Below, piece after piece: positions 20,306 through 31,296 of a DNA stretch of 64,000 nt. The number at the start of each line of letters is the position of its first letter. Position 1 is the stretch's first letter. The DNA lies in NCBI GenBank assembly GCA_010015655.1, contig ML976674.1:369066-433065 (forward strand), read 5' to 3'. The notes beneath the pieces were generated by a model. It was not told the origin of the DNA. It searched no databases and was given only the letters and a program-made list of their open reading frames with translations. The stretch is from Bimuria novae-zelandiae CBS 107.79. Its lineage: Eukaryota; Ascomycota; Dothideomycetes; Pleosporales; Didymosphaeriaceae. Made by a program: the position numbers and the translations under genes.

Positions 20306-20780
20306 TGTGAGAAAGAACTGCGTTGATTTATCTATAGTAGAAATATCCTACATATATATATACTTTGGATCCACCCAGGAGTCTTGGCATGGAACCTGAT
20401 GGAATCGAAGCTAATGGAATCGTACCGTAACACACACTCCTAGCTGTAGTAGACAACAAAGCTAACTTTTTATAAACTTAAGATATTAATCTAAGTCTCC
20501 TTATATAGTTACACCCCCCTAATCTTCTTATTAATACTAGGCAGAAAAGTTATTAGGCTTTAGTATATTAGTATTAGTAAATAGTCCCTTTAGCTACTCT
20601 ATAATATCTATAAGGTCTAGCTATTTAATAAAGTTACTATGTTTCTGTTAAACTAGTGTCATTATAAGGCTATTAGTAGGTATTTAATTTATAAGCTTTT
20701 AATTAATTTATAGTTTCCTAGTATCTACTTCCTATTATAGCTATATTTAATAAATATTAATATATCTTAGCTTTATATAA

Positions 20781-21028
20781 TGTCAGATTTAATGGGTGTT
20801 CCGTTCACGTATTAATGTTACACACGTATGAGATAGATAATGTGTGTATTATCTGTAGCTCTATGTGCCGCCTACGGCTAATAGGTATTTGGCTAGGCCC
20901 CCTATTTAGTTAGCCGTTTAGCCACCTTACCTAGCTATCTAATAGGCATTTAGTTAATTATCTACTATTATCTATATTAGCCTTTAATTAATTATTAGAC
21001 TAGGTCTAAGAAGCCTTTTAATTTAATA
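20781..21028 (-). repeat. 3' LTR of Copia A
   Basis: 248 bp. It starts TGTCAGATTTAATGGG and ends AATTTAATA, where the other LTR has AATCTGACA. The preceding bases TATAA are half of the TSD. Equal in length to the right LTR. Confidence 0.85.
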
Positions 21029-23022
21029 TACCTTTTTAGCTTAGAGCGTCTGCGTTGCCTAAGCTAAAGTAGTCTAATAGCTATTTAGTCCTTCTACTAG
21101 ATTACTTGTAGCTAGTATATATTTAGTCTAATAGTGTATTAGGATCTATATCTAGAGCTTCTATTTTTCTTGCGATCCTATTTAGGTCTCCTTCCTCTAC
21201 GCTTATGCGATCTTTTACATCTACTAGTCTAAGTTACTTAAGGAGCTAGGGCATTCTATTAGCGGGTAGGGTCTTTATTAGGCTGTCTGCTAGCATCTTG
21301 CTTAACTAAAAGTATATTACTCTAATAGACTTTTGCTATGCCTTTTGCTAGAGCTAGTAATTATATATATTAATATAGTAGAGTTTTATTATTAACTAGG
21401 AAATTTCCTTAGTAATTAGCCTAATTATTTAGGTGTTGTCGTATTAGATTATAATTTTAAATTTAACTAGGGTTACTCTAAGCTCGCTAATAAGCATTTA
21501 GATAAATATTATTTTTTTATTACTTAAAAAAGTGCTAGTAGTTCCGCCTTTATAGTTAATATTATTACTATATTTTATTTATTTACGCGCCACGTAGTTA
21601 AGCCTCTAAATAGCTTAGTAATATATTTTTATAAGCTCTTATAGTCTAATATATTATTAGTAAAGGATGCATTGCTAGCTACTACTAAAATATTTTCTCT
21701 ACTAAAAGATAGTCCTAGCGTTTTAGTCGCTTGCAGGTATAATAGCACTCTATTAGCTACTTATTAATAGGCTAGACTAGGATTTATAAGAAATCAGGCG
21801 AGCCAAGATATAAAAAATATAACGTTAGGACATATATTTATAGTAGTAAATAAAAGTAACCTAATTTTTTATTAATATAGGTTTATTTTTACGTGTGTTA
21901 TAAGTCCCTCTTAAGGCTCTAGCTTTACTCTTATTATTAGTATTTTGTAGCGAATGCCTTAGCTAATAGCTAATTAGGTAGTCTTTTTAAGATATATAGC
22001 TTATAATAGCTAGATCTTTTATTAATTTTAATCTTATAGAATTTTAACTTTTAGGAACTATTATAAGTCCATCCCTTCTATTAAGCTATATTAGTTTTTT
22101 AATTTTAAAGCTATACCCTTAGCTGCTTTCTTATGCCTTTTATAATAGGCGAGTATAATATTGTTAACGTAAAAGAATATAAATACTTTGTTGCAGATTA
22201 TGTAATAAGGTTTATATAGAATAAGGGAGAATCCGCGCTTTCTTAGATAGATTATAAAGTATCTTTGCTAGAGCAGTGGCGAGATTTGTAGGCTATATAA
22301 CGCTTTATTTAGCTAAAGTACTATTACCTTCTTTTTATAGCCTTGAGGCATGTGCATGTAGACGGGCCTATCTATATTTACGTAGATAAAGGCGTTTATT
22401 ACATTATATTACTTAAGCTCTAGATTAAACTAAGCTATAATTAATATAAGTATCTTAAATAATTTTCTTATAAGTGTTGCTATATAAGTTTCTTATATAA
22501 TAATATTTTTTTATTAGTTACCTCTTATAACTAGTTACGCTTTATATTTTTAGAATTAATAGTGCTTATTAAACTTGTAGGTATATACTTATATTAAGTT
22601 AAGTATTTAATAGCTATTTAACAGTGCTTATTTAGCTAGGAACTTAGTCTATAAGTTTATCTTCTAGTAGCTTATAAGGTGTTCTACCTCTGCTTTCTTA
22701 AAAAGGTTATATATTAGATAATCCTTCTTTAGTCTATTTAAGGTGGGTACTAGAGGTAGCTTACTCTAATAAAGTATCTAGCCCTTTTAGAGTATTCGTT
22801 CGAGCTTTACGCTATCTAGTATTTTTTTAATAATTCTTTAAATATTTCCTGCTTTCGTGCTAGCTATAAAGGCTACGGCTTATAGCTCCTTTAATATTTT
22901 ATATTCTAAATAGAGGTTAGCCTTCTTTTATGCGTATTATAGCTTGTAAGCTACGCCTTTAGATTATTACCTATAGGCTCTAGTATTACGTTATTTTTTA
23001 TAAGACGTAGTAGTAGTTATTA
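21029..23022 (-). pseudogene. Copia A pol remnant (RNase H / reverse transcriptase side)
   Basis: This internal stretch of Copia A is heavily RIP-mutated, with stops about every 10-20 codons in all frames. Its layout and local similarity to the RT/RNase H part of Copia C (for example around 22,300-22,560 versus 40,440-40,700) place it as the 3' half of pol on the minus strand. No catalytic motif can be read cleanly. Confidence 0.55.
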
Positions 23023-23244
23023 TGTTACGGCTACGCCTCACAAGGTAGATGAAGACGGATGGCGGGGAACGGCGCTAGCCAAGGTTCTGACGCCTTGGCC
23101 AAGATTGTAAGCGAACACGTGACGGAACTCTATCGCAGCGCCAACAGAGTCGGCAAGTCGGACTCTGCGACTCTGTAGGCAGAGTTACAGAGCTATAGGG
23201 CTACCTCGTATTTCTTAAGTATATAGCTACTAGTACGCTCGTTA

Positions 23245-25172
23245 AGTCGGGCACCCTATTTTCGGACACCCCCCATTTTCGGACACCCCACCAAATTTCG
23301 CCGCTGCCACCAATCTAGGTTGCAAATGTGCTCACAACTTCGTGAAATAAATTTGTAAAAATATTAAAAAAATTGTATTTAAAGCATTTTAATCGCTTTC
23401 TTTGTCTACACTTAAATTACGATTAAGATACCGTCGTGTTAGTTATTAATTCCGTGCTAAGCGTTAAACTAATAATTACTCTACTTCTTTATTAGAGCTA
23501 CTTTCCTCTTTTATAATAATAACCTCTTGCTTTGCACTTCTCACCTTGCCAACACGTTAAGAAGGATCTTAATTAGTTTAAGAGAGAACCTCTGCAAGAT
23601 TCACGAAAAGATTATTTAGATTAGTTACAACTTTGCGACGTTTTAGTAGGTTAGCTTATTTAAGCTACTCGTGCAAGGAAGCAATCTTACGATTTTGCAT
23701 AGTAATTACTATTAAGGTATAGTTAAACGCTATGGTAGTAAGCCGAACACATCGTCGTGTAGTTAGTGAGAAGTCCTTTTTAGAAAACAGCTTTACAACA
23801 TCCCTGCCGCGTTTTGGCGTCCTGATATCCTTGGTAGAAGGGGGTGGTGTGGACGGCCGTTCGCGAACCACCACCCAGCGAGAACCTAAGGGCTTGTTCA
23901 CGCTCTTAGGGTATAGCCCTATTGCCTTCCACCCGGATCGGACGCACTGCTCTCGAAGACCGATTTTACGCGCTTTTGCATAAAATTCGAGAAACTTAGC
24001 CTTCCTAAGCTTCGTTTGATCTGTCTGAGCCATATATTCGCTGATAAAGCGCCGATACGCTGCCTTTAGGCTCGAGAAATAGCCTAGATCTAAAGGCTGG
24101 AGTATATGTGAAGTATGGGCAGGGAAAAAGAGCAAGTAGACATTATTTAGGTAATATATAGCTATAAACATATCTAAGGTATAACTACTATGACTATCCA
24201 CGATAAGCAACCGTGCCTTAGACAGATTATCTAGCTTAGTCTAGGGCAAAAACACCTTCTCTAGCCACTTAATAGTAATGTTATTACTCGTCTATCCATT
24301 TTGCGAGAAGGTAACATGCTAGCTAGAATTCTAAGCCAAAAACTCTCGCTTAAACCACTACTCCTAGATGCTCTTGGCCTTAAAGATAATAAGGGGGTCC
24401 AGAACAACGCCAAGCGCAGAGATATACTCTACTATAGAGGTCTACGTACGGCAATTTATTATCTTAACTAGTACGGCGTTAGGGTTCTCCTGTAAGGAGC
24501 CTATAACAAGCCTATTAACTCCCTAGCCCTCTATAATACCGCCCTTATCGGCGTTGTACCTGCGCTGGGGGGGGATCCAGCTTACAGTTTTGTACAGGTT
24601 AAACAAGTACCTAATATTTTCTAGAGTGGCCTTATTTATGCGTTCCTAGCTAGTTTAGCGACCTAACTTTAACTTAATAGCGGGGTAGCGCTATAAGAAG
24701 TAGCTAGTCTACTTCTTCCTTAGGTTCTTATAGTTACCTTCTTACTTAAGAATAGTAATTATAATAGCTTATACTTACGCATGCGTTAGCGCGTAACTAA
24801 GGGCCTCTTACTAGAGAATCTATTTCTTTAGGTGCTCTTCTTAAATAAGTGTAAGTTGCTATACACCTTCGTAGGCATGCCTATAAAATTAAGCACTATT
24901 AAAGCGGCGGCGAAGAGTAGTGCGTAGTACACTATGCTAAGTAGTAGTAGTAGCTAAAGCAACCCTAGATTTAAGATCTGCAAGTGCATTCTAGACATCT
25001 TCTTCTATATATCTAGCTATTTAAAGACGGAGAAAACGATGCGAAAATTATTTTTAAAATTAATAAAGAATTAAGTTTTATAAAGTTAATATTTGGTTGT
25101 AGTGCATAGTGGGGGAGCGAGGTTACGGGGCTGTCCGGAAATGAGGGGTGTCCGAAAATAGGGTGCCCGACT
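23245..25172 (-). mobile_element. Pogo-like (Fot1/Tc1-mariner) DNA transposon 1
   Basis: A 1,928-bp element with TA target duplications (23243-23244, 25173-25174). Its terminal inverted repeats are about 44 bp, start AGTCGGGCACCCTATTTTCG and have few mismatches. The TIR contains two copies of the unit ATTTTCGGACACCCC. The insertion site is inside the Gypsy 1 5' LTR; the empty site is preserved in the other LTR. Confidence 0.92.
23665..24990 (-). pseudogene. Pogo/Fot1-type DDE transposase, N-terminal half RIP-degraded
   Basis: The open part (24210-23665, 181 codons) includes LLFFPAHTSHILQPLDLGYF, the DDE_1 signature of Fot1/pogo transposases, and before it IVDSHSSYTLDMF, which holds the second catalytic Asp region. 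GYFSSLKAAYRRFISEYMAQ and a basic C-terminal tail follow. Upstream (24,211 to about 24,990, minus strand) the coding continues in RIP-broken pieces rich in TAG/TAA, so the HTH/CENP-B-like DNA-binding half cannot be read. The contrast between a clean 3' half and a degraded 5' half is odd. Not functional as it stands. Confidence 0.8.
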
Positions 25173-25460
25173 TAGATAGTCTTTATCGTTAATTTCTATA
25201 ATCCTTTAACTAAGGTATTACTTGCCTTTAACATTCTCGTTTAGAATCCATATTGCATGTGATCTATTAGCGATTACCTATTAACCTCTACCTGTACTTT
25301 TATTAACTATAACCGCGCCCCTAAGGTAACCTGCCTTATAGTACTAAGGCAGGTCCGTAACACTTTAACGATCTAGTTCTTAGAAGAGCGAAGCGTAAGT
25401 AGCGCATGGTCTAAGCTAAACATGGCAGGGTTATCTTAATAAGGTGAAGGTTAGTTATCG

Positions 25461-28400
25461 ATGCACGAATCGGACGACACAGACTTTTAAAAGATTAGGA
25501 ATACAATTAATAGTTTAAGTAAGGACTAAGCCGGGCTTAAGGACGTACTTCAGGCACTCTTAAAGCAGAATAAAGAACTAAAGGATTAGTTATAACAGAT
25601 AGACGCGTAGCTAATAGTAGTTGTAAAAGAATAAGAGGTTAATAAAGACGTTATTAACAAGTTAAAGACGCAAGTTATAAGCAAGCCACTTAAGCTTCTA
25701 ACGCTTACACGATTTGACGAAAACCGAAATAAGTTAAGAGCCTTCTTGGCAGAAGCAGCGTTGCACTTAAACATACTAGCACTCTAGATTAAAAACGAAG
25801 AATAGAAGGTGGTCTATGTTTTAGCACACTTTACTAATAGGGCGATAAACTGGTTCGAACTATATCTAACGGACTAACGAACGAATACGGCAGCCAATTA
25901 AAGATCTAAAATAATCGTAATTTTTAGTAATTACGACTACTTCGTTACAAGACTTAAGTTAGTATTCGGAGACATAAATGTGTCTAGGAGATCAGAGGAA
26001 CGACTCCTAAAGATTAGACAAACCTAAGGAGTTAATAAATACATCTTAATATTCGAATAACTCGCAATAAATACGTTATAGAATAAAGAATCCTTAATAG
26101 CAGGATTTAAGGAAGGACTAAAATCTAACATTTAGTATAAAATAATATAAATAGACAAACCAGTTTCGCTATTAGCATTGAAGGCCCAGGCAGCAGGAAT
26201 CGACGACGAACTCTAATAATAGAAGGAGGGAAACAAGTTCGATAAGTACTTAGGACAAAGAAGCCACCAGGATCATGGCGACCCGATGATACTAGACGCC
26301 AACAAGGAATCCGAAAAGAGGGATTTCACATGCCACAACTGTGGAAAGAAAGGCCATTACGCGAAAGATTATCGCGGTAAGAAGCAAGACGTAACCTATC
26401 ACGATTGTAGTAAAAAGGGACATTATGTGAAAGACTGCCACAGCAAGAAACAAGAGAATCAATCCTTAGCACCAGGACAGAAGGGAGGATCGCAGGATAA
26501 ACCTAAGGACAAGGAAGGCAAGAAAGACGAGCCTAAGGATAAGCTCGCAGCTAATTAAGAAAAGCATATAAAGCTTAATTAAACGTTCTATTATAACGAC
26601 TCGTGCCTGATACACCTTAGCAGCAAGCAAGGATCAGGATAGTTTCTATAAAAGGGAAAGAACACGCTAGCAGTAATAAAAGACAGGACCTAAGCGTGGG
26701 TCAAGGCATTAAACTAAGAAGCTAAAGAGTCAGATGAATTCTTTAATAAAAAAGAAGTCCCTACACCTTCGCAGTTAACGGCACTGGAAGGGGAGATACT
26801 ATTAAGACCCAGGGTAGAGACTACTAAGGCAGGTATAGAAGAGAAGGTTCGGATAGGAAGCGTGGAATATGCCTAGCTCCTAAATAACTACAGCATTAGT
26901 GAACCCAGCTCGGACATAGAGGAGCCAGGCCTAAATTCGTGTGTGGAGTTAAAGTGCGGAATGCACTTAAAACTGAAAAGGACTTACTTAGCATAGCTAG
27001 TAAGGCGAGAATAATATAGTTTTAAGGAACTAATACTCGGGGAAACGGTTCACGGCTGGTAACTAGCAGGGAAAGAGACAGGATGCTTAATCCTGGAGCC
27101 AGGCCTAAAGTTACCAAAGGCATGTGTAATGGGTAGACCTTGTTACGAGTGTACAGCGAACAAGTGCCTAAAACACGTTGAAAAGAAAATCCAAACAAAG
27201 CATTGGCCTAAACAAGAACATCTAAAAGGAAACCAGGGACCACATGTTACCCTCGAAGGGCAATACTAAGGACGAAAGATACGAATCATGGTGGATAGCG
27301 GAGCCACACAGAACTTTATTTTGGAAAAATTCGTAGAAAAAAGAGGAATTACATACACTACGAAGAAGTTTCCTTGATAGCTTAGCACGATTAAAGGCAC
27401 ATTATTCCAGAAGCCTGTACGATACGAAACTAAACTATCAACACTTAAACTATAAGGATTAGAGGTCCAAAATCTAGTCATGGATCTTGTACAATTGGAC
27501 GAAGAACAAGATGTTATCCTAGGGATGCTATAGTTACGAATAGTAAACCTAAAGATAGACTGGCAGACAGGTCAGATAACATACAGCAAGAAAGAAGGAC
27601 TCCAAGCAAACATCGAAACTTATAAAGGAATTTTCCCTAAAGAATATAAGAAGTGGGAAAAGGCACTTTAAGAGCCGGAGAACTACCTTCCAAAACATTA
27701 ACTATAGGACCTCGAGGTCGAGCTCGAGGAAGGCAAAACGGCGGGATAGGGACTAATCTACTATACTATAGAAGAAGAAGCAAAGCTTTAGAAGGAGTAT
27801 ATTAATAAAGCACTTAAGAAAGGATAGATCCGCCATTCCTACTTATTAGTATCCCACGGAACTACGTTTGCGGACAAGAAAGGGACAATAGAGAAACGAT
27901 TCTGCGTGGACTATAGGAAAACCAACGTAATCACGAAGAAGAATCGCTACCTTTTACCCCTAATTTTAGAAATGCAGGACAGGATGCGCAAATCAAAAAT
28001 CTTTACAAAACTAGATATTTAGAATGCCTATTATTAGATCAGAATCAAGAAAGGAGACGAATGGAAAACAGCCTTCCGAACGCAATTTAGACTATATAAG
28101 TACTAAGTAGTACCCTTTAGACTCACTAACGCACCTGCGGTATTCCAGGAGAGAATTAACACCGTACTATAAGACTACTTAGACATATTTGTCTTCGCAT
28201 ATTTGGACGACATCCTCATCTTTTCAGAAAACGAGGAAGAACATGTTGGACACGTACACAAGGTACTTGAGAAGCTGGCAGACGCCCAAATGTTTCTTAA
28301 GATAAGGAAAAGCGAATTCTACACAAAGGAAACTGATTTCCTAGGATTTATTATCGAACTAGGAAAGATTAGGATAGATCCAGCGAAAATCGAGCAGATC

Positions 28401-30515
28401 AAGCAATGGCCTACACTAGGAAACGTAACAGACGTACAAAGGTTCCTAGGACTCGCAAACTTTTACAGGAAGTTTATTATAGGATGGTTATAACTTACGG
28501 AACCACTCACACGCCTTACAAAGAAGGACGTAAAGTTTAAATAGATAGAGGAATATAAGCAAAGCTTTAAGCAAATTAAGGAACAATTTTGCTAAAACCC
28601 AATTTTGCGAATGTTTAACCTAGAGTTACCGGCAGAAGTTAAGACGAACGCATTAAACTTAGTCTATAGGATTGCACTCTTATAGCGAGACAAGTATACT
28701 AGAGCATTATACCTAGTAGAATACTTCTTAAAACAGATAAAACCAGCAGAGCTCAACTACCCAATCTACGACAAAGAGATACTAGCGATCTACAAAGCGT
28801 TTAAGTAATAGAGAGTCTACCTTTAAGGAGCAAAGCACACTACAAAGGTATACACGAATTACAAAAACCTCACAGGCTTCATAACAAACAAAGAATTAAC
28901 TTAACGCCACACGAGATGGTGGGAATATCTCGCAACATTCGACTTCAAGATTATCTATACTAAGGGGTCAGAGAACCTTTTAGCAGACGCCTTAAGCAGG
29001 AGACCCGACCTTTAAAAGGAAGTAAAAGCAATAGGCACGATATTAATAAAAGACGAACATAGCGATTTAGTTATAAACATAGCCAAGCTAGCAGCCAGCA
29101 TCGAAAGACAAGACAGTATCTAGGACAAATGGATTAAAAAGGAAACCCAGAAGGAAACGCCCAACAATGAGCAAGGACAGATGGAAGATGGATTCTTTAT
29201 TATTTTCGGAAGAATATACATTCTATTAGCAATATAACGGGAATTCGTACGACAGTTTCATGAATCACCTGCCTACGGACATTAAGGAATAGAAAAAACC
29301 CTTAAGAGGCTCCTACGAACGTACTATATACCTAGAGCAAGGCAAATAGTAATAGAAGTTTTAAGAGACTGCGAAAATTATTACAGGAACAAATATAGTC
29401 AACACGCACTATATAGAACACTTTAACTAGTAGAGGCACTAGAAAGACCATAGGGAGTTATTACGATGGACTTTATTACTTAGTTACTGAAGTCTAAGGA
29501 CCCAGCAACGAAAACGGAATACGACGGTATTATGACTATTATAGACAAGGCCACAAGATACTCGTACTTTCAACCCCACAATAAGAAAAGCGGAGCAGAA
29601 GTAGCAGCATTCACTATACTACGGATTATAATCAGTTAACACGGAATACCAGACAAGATTATTACAGATAGGGATATAAGGTTCACATCGAAGTTCTGGC
29701 AGACGATCATGACAGCATTAGGAATCAAACACAGCATGTCCACGGCATATCACCCATAGACGGACGGTCAAACGGAAAGGATAAACTAGACAGTAGAATA
29801 ATACCTAAGGTTTTACCTTAACTACTAATAGAATAACTAGGTAGCCTTACTGCTAATAGCCTAGTTCGCGTACAACAGTTTGAAGAATACAATAATAGGA
29901 GTATCGCCATTCTTTACGAACTATAGATTTGACCTAAGCGCGTATAATGTACCTAGGGACATAACAATATAGACGACGAACGGAGAAGCATTCGTAAATA
30001 TAATTAAATAGATCTATAAATAACTACGGCTAGACGCCGAGTTTCTAAACCTCTAAATAAGAAAGTACTACGATAGAAAGCATAAGGAGGGACCCTAACT
30101 TAAAGTAAGGAAAAAAGTATAGTTGCTTAGGAGAAACATTAAGAGCAAGCGCCCCAATTTAAAATTAGACTATATAAAGATTAGACTATACAAAATTGTT
30201 AAATAGGTCACACTAGTTACGTATAAACTTAAATTGCTAGAGAACATGAAGATTTACCTAACATTTTACATTTTATTACTAGAAAAGGCACTACGGAACG
30301 CAGAGCCTGCAGTATATAACGCAGATACATACGGAGAACAGGACCAGGAATAGGAAGTTAATAAGATCCTAGGACACTAAATGCGAAACAGGAAGAATTA
30401 CTACCTAGTTAAATAGACAGGTACGGACGACAAGGGAAAACTATGGGAAAGCACTTAGGAACTACTTAAAAACCTTAATTACCTTAAAAAGTTAGCGGAA
30501 TTTCGTTCTAGCTAA
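25461..30515 (+). pseudogene. Gypsy 1 gag-pol polyprotein, one frame with many RIP stops
   Basis: The ATG at 25461 opens a frame that stays the same through gag, protease, RT and chromodomain; where checked the breaks are TAA/TAG, not frameshifts. Landmarks in order: gag; two CCHC knuckles at about 26,330-26,460 (CHNCGKKGHYAKDYRG and YHDCSKKGHYVKDCHS, each with one Cys changed to Tyr); protease MVDSGATQNF at 27288; RT with LDDILIFSENEEEH near 28,205 and GFIIELGKIRIDPAKIEQIK; RNase H near 28,640-29,000; integrase about 29,220-29,960 (MDFIT, YHP and [11 protein letters not shown] remnants); and a chromodomain near 30,350-30,480 (NYYLVK, ESTWELLKNL with stops). Gag and pol in one frame implies a single ancestral polyprotein. 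It is dead now, as RIP-type CAG/CAA to TAG/TAA changes occur throughout. Confidence 0.85.
26286..26558 (+). other. Open segment of Gypsy 1 gag with two zinc knuckles
   Basis: A 90-codon stretch without stops inside gag. The two CCHC knuckles retain Gly and His, but each has lost one Cys to Tyr. A Lys/Asp/Glu-rich tail follows. It is part of the dead polyprotein and not a separate gene. Confidence 0.75.
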
Positions 30516-30804
30516 TTGCCTAAAGAAATCTAAGAGAGAGAGGATCTAGTAAATTGCCTAGTAGTAACTTAGGAAGACCCTCGTAAGGTGTAGGACTTAA
30601 ATTATTTCTCTTAAGCTCCTTAAGATAACGCTATAAACGCTTAACTTTAGTAGCACGACGATTTTTAGCTAAAGCTTTCTAGCGACGAAGACGACTCGCC
30701 TTAGCACGAAAAGTAGTAGTCTTGTCTAAAAGATTAAGGACTTCCTCCTTAGCCTTATAAATTTCCTCTACTAAATAATCGACTTCTGAATCCGCGCGAT
30801 CAAC
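30508..30804 (-). pseudogene. Antisense coiled-coil ORF of Gypsy 1, degraded
   Basis: On the strand opposite pol, between the chromodomain and the 3' LTR, a frame of about 99 codons reads VDRADSEVDYLVEEIYKAKE, then EVLNLLDKTTTFRAKASRLR, with only three internal TAGs (former CAG or similar). The heptad-like, charged sequence fits a coiled coil. Its end overlaps the end of gag-pol tail to tail. Upstream, in another frame (30991-30800), a segment with regularly placed Tyr residues (YSNVYTSYNVF, then PSLARTW) may be a RIP-altered Cys cluster. It sits where Gypsy 2 has its antisense Zn2Cys6 ORF. Function unknown. Confidence 0.5.
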
Positions 30805-31296
30805 TAAAGGAGATTAGAATAAGTTTAAGGAATAAAGAAGACCACGTACGGGCTAAAGAAGGATTAGAGAAAACGTTATAAGAAGTATAGACGTTAGAAT
30901 AAATGCACGCTTTATAAGCTAACCTCTTAGGAGTATCGCGTTCCGAGATAACGTAAGGAATATTGTACGAGGTATAGTAAGAACACGGCATAACTTCGTG
31001 GCCGTGTTAAAAGACTTAATCCGCAAGTAAAAGGCGTTAGACAACCTTATTTAAGAATAGTTTTAGGACTAACGTGGCGCTGCGGGGGTTACTACAAATA
31101 GGAGGTATTAGGAAATATTAAAACTCTAAAACAAGAGATAACCCACTATTTAAAATACTTAAGAGCGGAACGAGTTAACCTTCGAGCTAAAGGAATAGAA
31201 AGGGGAGATAGTGTTACGGCTACGCCTCACAAGGTAGATAAAGACGGATGGCGGGGAACGGCGCTAGCCAAGGTTCTGACGCCTTGGCCAAGATTA

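Larger units (their letters stand above)
23023..25362 (+). repeat. 5' LTR of Gypsy 1, interrupted by pogo 1
   Basis: LTR halves 23023-23244 and 25173-25362 surround the pogo element. The joined sequence (CTCGTTA/GATAGTC) matches the uninterrupted stretch in the other LTR near 33,590. Confidence 0.88.
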
